Source: Linnemannia elongata
Taxonomy: Eukaryota; Mortierellomycota; Mortierellomycetes; Mortierellales; Mortierellaceae
Reading direction: 5' to 3'
DNA length: 64,000 nt
Assembly (NCBI GenBank): GCA_036320915.1
Contig: JAXBDG010000002.1
Coordinates: 434,001 to 498,000, forward strand
Under the pieces are notes generated by a model, which was not told the DNA's origin, did not search any database, and saw only the letters and a list, made by a program, of their open reading frames with translations. Shown here in pieces: positions 54,787 through 64,000 of this stretch; position 1 is the first letter of the stretch, and every line of letters starts with the position of its first letter. The position numbers were made by a program, and so were the translations under genes.

Positions 54787-56648
54787 ATGGATCGCATCAT
54801 GGAGACCTGCAGGCTACCTGCACACCCGCCCACCTCCTCCTCCACCACTACCAACACCTCTATCAAGGACGACGGACTGAAAGCGTTCTTGCCTCCAGGA
54901 TTCTCAACCATGGAAGAATATCTCGTCTGCCTCAAATCCTTCCTCTCCGGCTGCGAGCCTGTCACAGATCTAATGATTGTCGACTATTTTACCACAAACT
55001 CCTGGGAGACTCGGATGCCTCAGAGTTGGCGGGAAGCCTTTGAGTGCCCCCAGGGGAAACTAAGCTCCTTGGATCTGATGCGCCTTGTCAGTTTAGGACA
55101 TTTGAGGGATTTCAAGGAGCCTGCCGCAGGAACTTCTGGGTGTCCATTGGCGAATGACGGTAGCGGCATCCAGGACTGGCCAGAATCGTTGAAGGATTTT
55201 GTGAGGATGGTTAAGGCCCTTTCGATTAACCGAACACTGGATCCGGATTGTAAGTTTTCCACCTGGGAGAGTGTCATGCCTTTTCTTCCTTCAATTTGAA
55301 AAGCAAAGAACACATTGTCAATTTGCTCTCACTCCTAACAAAACATCCTCCAATCCCTCTTCCCGTACTTCTTGTAGACGCAAAGTTCAAGGATACACTG
55401 GACATCCACCTAATCCCTGGCATGTCGCCCAAGAAACTGCACGAAGTCGAGATTCTGAGTGGACTGATGGCCTCGACCGCAAAAGAACACTCCATCGGAT
55501 CAGTGATCGACCTCGGTGCAGGACAGGGTTATCTCAGTCGAGTCTTGGCTTTCCAACATCAGCTTTGTGTATTGGGTGTCGATTCCAACACAATTCAGAC
55601 ATGTGGCGCTCAGACGACTCAGAAGCGGACTGAAAAGTTGTTCGTCAACAAGTCGAAACTCAAGAATGCCAGTGGAAAAGGCAGGAATAGTCGGCCGACG
55701 ACGAAGCAGCAAAACCGTCGGTCGGCAACGCCGAATGCTGCCGCTTCTGCTACAGCCGCAGGAGTGCCAGCTGAAACTGAGACAGGGACAGAAGCAGTTG
55801 CGGGAATTGAACCCGAAGGACCGGCGCAAAGCACAACAGCAACAACAGCACCAGAAACAACAACAGCAGCAGCAACAGAAATGACAGCATCAGCAAGAAC
55901 ACCCACATTGGACGCTTCAACAGCAACAACTGAGGTGTGTCCAAAGTCGAGGACGGCAGGAATGAGGTCAAGGAGCAGCAGCCCGACAGGATCCAGCGGG
56001 AGCACAGGCCCTTGCAAAAGATCCAGCAGGACTAAGAAACCCAAGGTCAAGAAGGACAAGACGGCGGCAGCCGAGATTATTATACCCAGCTCAGGACTCA
56101 CAGGATGCGGTTCGCCAGCTACAACGACAAGCGCCATGAACGGAACAGTAGACAGCAACAAAGACAGTGCCGCTAAACCTACGACCACGGCCGCAAACGA
56201 CCCCAGCCTTGCGACGACGCCTGGGAGCAACTTCCAATTGCAGCATATCACCCACCACATCACCGCCGCCACATTGCCCACACTCCTCAAGGAGCATTTC
56301 CCACGGAAACCAAAACCACAACCACACCAGGATGCGAGTGCTGCCGAACACATCAATGGTGGTGAGGCGCCTGTTCAAGAGTGTCCGGACGAGGATGTCG
56401 AGGGTCGGTGGACGCTGTGCGGTCTCCATGCATGCGGCGATTTGACCAGTAATATGATCAAGCTGTACCTCGAGAGTTCTGCGACCTGTCTGTTCAGCGT
56501 TGGATGTTGTTATCACTGGATTACGGAGCGGTATGATAAGGCCGGCAACATTGCCATCTCTGACGGTAAGAATTTGATTTAGCTTCCTTTTTCTTGATTA
56601 CATTTCCTGTGTGTGACCCTGAATGACTAAAACCTTCTGTTCTTATGG

Positions 56649-56693
<45 letters not shown>

Positions 56694-57414
56694 CAATAAT
56701 AGGATCGCATGGATTCCCGTTGAGTGCAGCGTTCAATCGCCACAAGTGCCATTTGGGAGAACATGCCAAGATGATTGCCTGCCAGTCACCCGAGCGGTGG
56801 CTCGAATACCAAAAGGAGACTGAGGACGCCATTCACGGTCATTATTTCCGTGCCCTCTTACATGTAAGTCCTCAAAGCCGCAACTTCTCTATATCCTCTC
56901 CTTGTCGTAATGCCTCAACCCCCCCCGTCCGTGCAGAACAGATCGCTAAAACCTTCAATTGATCACACAAATCATCTCATCGTAGAAATTAATGGTCGAG
57001 AGAGGATTGTATCCAGGACCACCAGCAATCGCACCAGTGCTGGGCAGGATGGGAAAACATCGTCTGAAGGGTTTCCCGCATTACCTACTCACAGCAGTCA
57101 CCCGGCTACGTCTCCCTGCCGACAAGATCACCCCCGAAGAGGCTCAAGCGGCCTATGACCAGTTCTTGGACCGCGATCTCTACAGGATTGGAATTCTTTG
57201 GGCTCTTAGGACAATGTTGGGCCCATTGTTTGAGGGGATGATTTTGCTTGACAGAGCAACGTTCTTGTACGAGAATATTATTGGTGATGGTGTGGAGAGT
57301 GGGGATATGGAGAAGGCAGCAGTGGGAGGGAAGAAGGCGTCGGTACAGTTGATTGCTGGATTTGATGTTGTCGAGAGTCCAAGAAATATGATCCTCGTCG
57401 CCTTGAAAGATTAA
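54787..57414 (+). CDS. METTL25-like SAM-dependent methyltransferase
   Basis: Exons 54787-55249, 55378-56565, 56703-56863 and 56986-57414 give 746 residues. METTL25/RRNAD1-type proteins carry a Rossmann methyltransferase domain; METTL25 has been linked to methylation of GPCR pathway components, RRNAD1 is poorly known. SAM motif I is VIDLGAGQGYLSRVLA, near residue 200. The second half of the fold resumes at WTLCGLHACGDLT and FSVGCCYHWITE. Between them lies a low-complexity insert of about 200 residues rich in Thr, Ala, Ser and Lys with a KKPKVKKDK basic patch. Family members often have an insert here, but this one is long. Intron 3 contains T32A11. The substrate is not predictable from sequence. 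Confidence 0.88.
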
Positions 57415-57548
57415 TAGTGTTAGTCCTCACTCAATAAAAATGATACAGGTCTATTTATTATTTTTTTTTCTTATTCTTTTTTCTGATGTTGTACAAATCA
57501 TTTGTTTGTAGTAAAGAAGACGAGGGAAAGGAACAAAAAAAAAATATT

Positions 57549-60500
57549 TTACATAGAGCACTGGGAGTTGGGATCCTTGGGTGCCATAAAATGCTGCAGC
57601 GAGAAGAAGGTGCTCAGGATCATGACCGCGATTCCGAAGCCCAGACAAGCAATGTGGGCGATCTTCTTGGTTGACCAGACAGGGCCTGAGGCCAGTTTCA
57701 GATAACAAAGTGGTGGGAGGATGAATGCGAGGGCTGTAGCCGAGAACCCGCCAGTGACTTCCAGTACGAAGCCGAGATCACAGGTCATTAGTGCGATGAT
57801 GAGTGCTGTCCCGACAAGACCGGTTGTGATGATGGTGTGGCGTTTCATTGAGAAGGGTGCTCCCGGGAAGTAGTACGTTTCAATGACCTAGAACGATCGA
57901 GTAGAAGAAAGTTGAAAGTTCAAAGTTACTACGCGGTTTTCTGAAGCTAGGAAAGTGTAACAAAGACGAAGTTATCAATAAAATGAGAGACGAACCTCAC
58001 GGCAAACGAATGCTTCCAGAGGCAAGGTGGTGAACATGTTGACTCCGAAGCAAAATCGCGCAATGTTGATAATGAAGTTTTCCGATGGAAAGTTGTTCAG
58101 AATGTTGCCTATTTGAAATCAATATTGGACATTGTTAGACTTGGGAGTCAGCGGCGATGTGGTTCACAAACGCATGCTTCGCGATAGCAATCCTGTGCAG
58201 TAATACGAACCTTGAGTCTTGTCCGAGAAGGCGAGGTATCCTGAGAGAGCCAAGATGAGGCAGGCAAGAAGAGAGACCGACATGCTCATGTGAGTGACCA
58301 ACTTGACGCGGTTCATCTAGATCCAATTGAGCCAGTACATGAAAAGTCGCGTTAGAGCTCTGTTGATATATCCCGAAAACCTGAAGGATAATGTCGAAAG
58401 AGGCGATATATATACCGTTGGCTTTTGCAGTGACCCAAAGATCAAGAACGAGTTGTGGTGACACACGAATGCTATTACAACAGTAGAAATATTTGGTTAG
58501 TTGAAAATCTTGCCAATTGAAGTGCCACCTATGCGAAGTACTACATGAAAGCGCAAGGACTCACCAAAGCTGATGACTCCAATGGACTGGAATACCTCTG
58601 GGCGAGCAAACGACCACACAGCGTCAGGGTCTCCTCGAATCTCCATGGGTGCCCGGGGTCCCTCAATGACGACAGCAATAATGATTACGACCAGCGCCAC
58701 CATAGCGACCGCACTCGTCTTTGCCAGTTTGGAGATATCCCGATAGAGCGACAATGGGAAGGAGATCAAAACGGTGCAAAAAATAATGACAAAGCTACGC
58801 CTGGCCAAAAATCCGAGAACAGGCCAATCCTCGATTCCTGGAATAAGCGCCTGAAGCACATGAGGCAGGGTATCACCGACAATGACGGTATAGGCGCACA
58901 TTGCTATCGTGGGAAGAGAAGTGAGCCCAAAATATAATCGATTAACGCCTGCAACATTATTACAGAAAATGGGCGTCCATTTAAGCATCGCTGTCCCGCG
59001 TGCTCGGGCAAGTTACCTCCAAAGGCGAAGATGAACTGGAAGATGGAGATCATAATAAGACCAGTCTTGCCAAAACAAAACTCCAACAGGTCCTGGTAGG
59101 TCGTTCTTCCTGAGAGCTTTCCACTGTGGACTAGCAACCCGACAGTCCAGTCTATTGAAATCGGACAATCAAATTGTATTCAAAAATGAGTGAATTTCTC
59201 CTTTGCAGGAGCCAAAGAGAAATTGTTCTCATGCATGCATGCATGGCGCCCTCAGGAACAAATTGTGTCCTGGATCCGTAGCGTCCTTTCTTACCGACAA
59301 TCCATGTCAAGACGCAAAGCAAAATGATACCCATCCCCAGACTAAAGTTGAAGGCGAATGACAAGGGGACCACGGGTTAGTCAACGTTCAATTGATCGGG
59401 ACACCTTAGAACTAGTTGGTTCCATTGATCATCCAGTTTCCTTTCAATAATAGCAAACTTACCCAGCTTCCTGGAATGCGAATGGCAACCCTATATGATT
59501 CCCGAGGGAGTAGTTTGAATGGCAGTGAGTGGAAAAGACAAAGAGTTGAAGTGATAAGTCACTCGTCCGCGCGTTCAAAAGTCATTCCAGGACAAGGTCC
59601 GCGATATGTAATGTTGACTGGGGTGCCGTGGTCTCTTACCAATGATTCCTATGGTTTAGATTTATTAGATTGATGAAGAGAAGAAGCACCAGAAGAGCCA
59701 ATATGTCAGTCAGTCTGTCAAAAGTGCCCCATGCTCTCTGTAAAACCCTCCTTGCATCTCAACCTCCGTGTTCTCTCTCGTTTGTTTGTCTTCATTTCCA
59801 TATGTACATGTGATTTAATACTTTGATCCATGAAACAACCCAAAGTGCAATTGAACCACTCATACCTGCTCCAATAATACTGTTGGCCATGTTCAAGAAG
59901 CTGTCAAAGAGACTACCGCCATGGTCGGGCAGCTTGGCGTCTGTCCCTTCATAGTCGCGCCCATGGTTGCCAATGCCGCTGCGGTTTGACCGGTTACCAG
60001 TCATCATCCCGACGCCTTCTTCCTCCGGGCCAAAGTCCAGATCGTCCTCATCTTCGTCACTCCCGCCGTTTTCCTGCGAGTAGCCTGAATGGAAAGATTC
60101 GTTCGAGATTCGACCGTATTCGCCTTGTCGTTGCGGCTGTGTCGATCTGGGATTGGAGCGTTTATCCGAGTGGCGCTTCTTCTTGGACTGAAAGGGGACC
60201 AGTGGGACCCTGTTTGAGTCGCGGTTTTGGTGAGGGTCGTAACTAAAGTCGTGGTCTCCTTCGCTCTCTTCCTGCAGGAGACGGTCAGGGTCGAAGCCTG
60301 ATACTTGTGGTTGTTTTCCAGAGTCTGAGGATCGCCTGTTCTTGCCAAAGCTATTGGTTCTCTTAATGTGTTGGTTGGATGGCAAGGCTGTAGTGTCACT
60401 CCCACTTCCGTTCCCGCTTTCGCCCATGCTGTAACGACGATATCCGTTGGTTGCTGTCGTTTCGCTGGCGCCTGTTGTCGATGGTTGTCTAGGTAGTCCG

Positions 60501-60556
60501 GGGTCTCTGTATCGGTCAGCCTCGTCTCTGGCAAGGGATGTGTTGCTGGTGTCCAT
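57549..60556 (-). CDS. Amino acid transporter of the AAAP family (AVT/SLC38 type), vacuolar
   Basis: Ten exons (59866-60556, 59640-59648, 59463-59490, 59295-59341, 59017-59151, 58565-58903, 58416-58471, 58211-58316, 57996-58108, 57549-57887) join to 620 residues. The N-terminal 215 residues are polar, Ser/Arg/Asp-rich and cytosolic. About eleven membrane spans follow. The signature NSIIGAGIIGLPFAFQEAG is assembled from exons 1-3, with exon 2 only nine nucleotides (codes for GII-G). AFVCHHNSFLIFGSL is the conserved middle motif. Yeast Avt proteins move amino acids across the vacuolar membrane; Avt2-like is the closest guess, direction unknown. The ATG at 60556 is the first in frame, after a CT-rich leader. 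Confidence 0.9.
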
Positions 60557-61576
60557 GAGCGTTGATGGTTGATGAATGGGATGGAGTAGATGAGAGATGT
60601 AAAAGGGGAAAAGCAGGGAAAGAAGGAAAGAGAGAGAAGGGAGAGGAGAGAGGAAGGTAGAAAAAGAGAAAAGTGGAGTGAAGGAGAAGGAAGGATAGAA
60701 GAAGACTAGAACAAAAAAAAAGAAAGAAATAAAAGTGGGGGCCAATTGGCTGTCTCACTTCCAGGAACTTCAGAGCGTCAGAGCGGGAAACAATTCAAAG
60801 GAAAAGGAAAGGAGAGTGAGGGAGGGAAGGAAGCATGGACACAACACAAACTATTCTTAGCGTGGATTATGAAGGGGGAGAAAGATGTCAACGATCGATC
60901 TATGGGGGAAGGGGGGTATAGATTTGACAGACTCTCTCTCTCTCAACGGACAACAAAAAGAGAACGTTGGATAACGAATTGACAAAGGAAGGAGCAGTTG
61001 GCGATACAAAAGGAAAAGGAGTCAAGGAGAGGAGGAAGAAGATGAAGAAACAAAAGGGAGCAGATTGACTGATAAAAACGAATGACTGTGACTTTTTTGT
61101 CTTTGAATTTCGCCCACTTAAAAAGGGACGAAGGAAGAGGGAGAACCTTGAACGACCTAGTGTCTGTTAGGGTCAAATTAGTTTCTATGTGGTATCCAAT
61201 TGACTCCCAACCATGGTCTCTTTGCTAGTGCCCGCCATCCAGTCAATATCTGTACCATCATACTAGATCTTACTAGTTTATCACAATAACTTACAGACCA
61301 ATGCACCCATACTATGACGACATATCGATTTCTATCCTTTCTCAACGGATTTCTTTCGGTTCCCTCGTCTTGCTTCTTTTGCCCACTTGCACGCTCCAGG
61401 CACCACCAATATGTGGCTTGTCCTACAAGTGGACTTAATTTGCAGTCACAGTAAACATTTTGCTTTTTTTCTTTTTTTTTCCAAGGCTCAAGCGTAGACC
61501 TTCAACATATTTACACTTGTTCGTCTCATCAACCCTCCCTCTCCCCCCTCATCACCCCTTCACCCCCCTTCACACA
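60557..61576. promoter_or_regulatory. Divergent promoter between transporter and DBP10
   Basis: 1.0 kb between two outward-facing start codons. The transporter side is a long GA-rich run on the plus strand (60595-60730, CT-rich leader in its own direction). The DBP10 side has a T/C-rich leader (61455-61576). No gene is seen. Confidence 0.5.
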
Positions 61577-63900
61577 ATGGTTAAACCGGTTGCAAAGGCC
61601 GGCTCAAAGACCAGCTTCAAAAAGCCTGGCGCCAAATCCGCACCCGTCAAAAAGTCTACCTCTACAACTTCTTCCTCTGTCGCCAAAAAGGCCTCAGGAG
61701 GAGCTCACTTCCGCAAGGGCAAGGGCAAGAAGGCTGCAGGCGAGGATGAGGATATGTCTGATTTCGAGGAGGTCGCGATGAGCGACTCGGATGTCGATAT
61801 GGAAGACTCGCTCGTCCCTCGCAAGAAGCCTATCGCCAACTTGGACCTGGATGATCTCATGGGTGAGACTATCGAAGAAGAGGAGGAGTTTATCGCCAAC
61901 GCCAACTTGGTAAGCATTGTTAGGCGAGACACTGAGCATGGGTTTCTGATTGAGAGGAGAGTCTTACAGTAATATCGTGGTCTAACTGAACTATTTGACA
62001 TGTGTGTTTTGATTCTTCTAGGCTGCCAACAAAAAGCACAAAAAGTCGGGAGGATTCCAGTCCATGGGTACGTCGACATTTCATCTACTTCACGCAGGAT
62101 TCACACCTCACACTGGACAATGAAAGACTCACGCGAACTTTTCACATATCATATACAACCATAGGTCTGAGCTTCCCAGTGTACAAGGCGATTTTGCATA
62201 AGGGATTCAAGGTGCCAACACCGATTCAGCGCAAATGTATCCCCTTGATCATGGAGGGAGGCGATGTTGTCGGAATGGCTCGTACTGGTTCAGGAAAGAC
62301 GGCTGCATTCTTGATCCCCATGTTGGAGAAGCTCAAGTCGCATTCGGCTAAGGTCGGAGCCCGTGCTGTTATTATGTCACCCTCGCGTGAGTTGGCGATG
62401 CAGACCCAGAAGGTTTGCAAGGAGCTGGGCAAGCACACCGATCTCAGGAGTTGTATCTTGGTTGGAGGTGACAGTCTTGAGGAGCAGTTCGCTATGTTGG
62501 CCGCCAACCCCGATATGTAAGCCGTCTTTTCTCAATGAGGTGAAGTATGGGAGCCTGGTGTTTAAAATCTCGAAACTGACCTTCATTACCACCCTCTAAT
62601 TTCATCCTATTAGTTTGATCGCCACCCCCGGTCGTCTGTTGCATTTGATTGTCGAGATGGACTTGGATTTGAAGAGTGTTCAGTACATTGTCTTTGACGA
62701 GGCCGATCGGTAAGCACGGAATCCAAACGAATAAGCATTTGAAGGCAGAAGGGCTATCAATATCGCAAGAACTTACGATACTAACATGATGTTCTCACCC
62801 TGCGTTCCAATTAGTCTTTTCGAGATGGGTTTCGAGGTTCAGTTGCACGAGATTTTGCACCGCTTGCAGCCCAACCGCCAGACGCTTTTGTTCTCTGCTA
62901 CGCTGCCCAAGCTTCTTGTCGATTTTGCTAAGGCTGGTCTTCAGGAGCCCACGCTTGTCCGTCTGGATGTTGACACCAAGATCAGCAAGGATCTCGAGGT
63001 AATTTATTCGCTGCCTTCATTTTTCAACAACAATTAGCAATTGGATGATAGTCAGATGCATGCAAGTATTAACGTCTCAAATTGTCAATGGAAAATAGAT
63101 GGCGTTCTTCAGTATCAAACAACAGGATAAGGAAGCAGCATTGTTGACAGTTCTCCGAAACGTAATCAAACTGCCACTGGAGACTGGAGTCAAGTTTGAG
63201 CGGGACGAGGAGAACCCCAAGAAGCGCAAGCGCGTCGCCAAGGAAATCGTCGGCGCCGCAACCGAGCACCAAACCATCGTCTTTGTTTCGACCAAACATC
63301 ACGTCGAGTACGTCTCAAACATCTTGATCCATGCCGGATACCAGGTCTCGTACATCTACGGATCCCTGGATCAGGCGGCTCGTAAGATTCAGATTGATCG
63401 GTTCAGGAAGGGATATTCCAACATCTTGGTCGTCACGGATGTTGCTGCCCGTGGTATTGATATTCCAGTCTTGGAGAACGTTATCAACTATGATTTTGTT
63501 GACAACTCTAAGGTGTTTATCCATCGTGTCGGTCGTACGGCCAGAGCTGGAAAGAAGGGTTGGGCATTCTCGTTTGTCTCGCCTGAGGAGTTGCCCTACT
63601 TGATTGATCTGCAGTTATTCTTGGCCAGGAAGATGGTTGTTGGTTCTTCGGCTGGGTCGGAGCCAGATTACACTTCGGATATTGTCCTTGGTGGGTTGCC
63701 TTTGAACCAGTTGGAAGATGATAGTGAGTGGGTCAAGAACAATGTCTTTGATGACACCAACTTGCAGGCGCTCAAGGGTGTCTCTGTCAACGGTTATAAG
63801 CTCTACTGCAAGTCCAGACCCTCTGCGGCTGTTGAGAGTTATAAACGCGCCAAGGAGATTGTTGACATGGACGAGTATGCCGAGCTCAGCCCTCTGTTCG
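61577..63900 (+). CDS. DBP10: DEAD-box RNA helicase Dbp10 (DDX54), 3' end outside the window
   Basis: Exons 61577-61909, 62022-62067, 62165-62516, 62614-62709, 62815-62998 and 63099-63900; the last ends at a GTAAGT donor, so more exons follow. About 604 residues are visible. Dbp10 acts in the nucleolus on pre-60S ribosome assembly. The basic/acidic N-terminus leads to the Q motif ([11 protein letters not shown]), Walker A ARTGSGKT, motif Ib ATPGR, DEAD (split between exons 4 and 5), SAT (LLFSATLPK), then the C-lobe with [13 protein letters not shown] and [10 protein letters not shown]. The insert with [12 protein letters not shown] within the second RecA lobe is characteristic of the Dbp10/DDX54 subfamily. 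The DBP10CT domain would lie beyond the window. Confidence 0.93.
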
Positions 63901-64000
63901 GTAAGTTTTTTTTTGCTCTAGTTATTTTTGTCCGCAGTTTTGGTTGAATCTTTGTTTGCGCTTTCCATGATCATGTATCTTAATCAGCTATTTTTTTTTT

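Noticed and set aside
55619..56356. 245-codon minus-strand frame
   Set aside because: Antisense of the low-complexity METTL25 insert.

Overview
The window looks like nuclear DNA of an early-diverging fungus, most likely Mortierellomycota or a related Mucoromycota. That placement is inferred from gene content and architecture: intron-dense genes with short introns, pyrimidine-rich leaders before start codons, long A/T homopolymers, a fungal SSK2-type MAPKKK, HAL/NPR-type kinase, DBP10 and AVT-type transporter. I could not test it by database search. Exon joins were made by hand from splice signals, reading phase and family alignment. For the spliced genes listed as complete, all phases close.

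Layout. 0-2.7 kb: a C-terminal fragment of an IQGAP-type protein with in-frame stops upstream. 2.7-4.85 kb (-): a Ser/Thr kinase with an unresolved 5' end. 4.9-8.8 kb: gene-poor DNA with a diverged repeat, a ~745-bp tandem duplication, a strong palindrome and orphan coding scraps. 8.8-18.35 kb (-): the SSK2-like MAPKKK (5 exons) and exocyst SEC15 (17 exons). 19.3-31.1 kb (+): a BRCT-WGR-PARP, a TM9/nonaspanin, a PLC-like phosphodiesterase and a LEA2-type membrane protein. 31.2-38.3 kb: a LINE dimer, then an apparently intact Ty3/gypsy element with identical LTRs, ending 15-19 bp upstream of a tRNA-Gly(GCC) gene. 38.5-46.4 kb (+): a DeSI/PPPDE peptidase, an unknown disordered protein and a HAL4/SAT4-type kinase. 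46.6-51.9 kb: an acidic secreted protein (-) and a Pro/Ala-repeat secreted protein (+). 52.0-54.5 kb: nested LINEs upstream of a second tRNA-Gly(GCC) copy. 54.8-64 kb: a METTL25-like methyltransferase (+), an AVT-type amino acid transporter (-) with a 9-nt exon, and the helicase DBP10 (+), cut by the window end.

The genes are mostly housekeeping and do not form an operon or cluster: stress signalling and ion homeostasis (SSK2-like, HAL4-like), exocytosis and endomembranes (SEC15, TM9), vacuolar transport, ribosome biogenesis (DBP10), DNA damage (PARP). The most interesting part is the mobile DNA. Two paralogous tRNA-Gly loci each carry remnants of the same LINE family about 100-130 bp upstream, and one also carries a Ty3/gypsy element at the position where yeast Ty3 integrates. 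Target-site duplications allow the insertion order to be read, including one 24-bp LINE insertion that is only a T tract plus seven bases.
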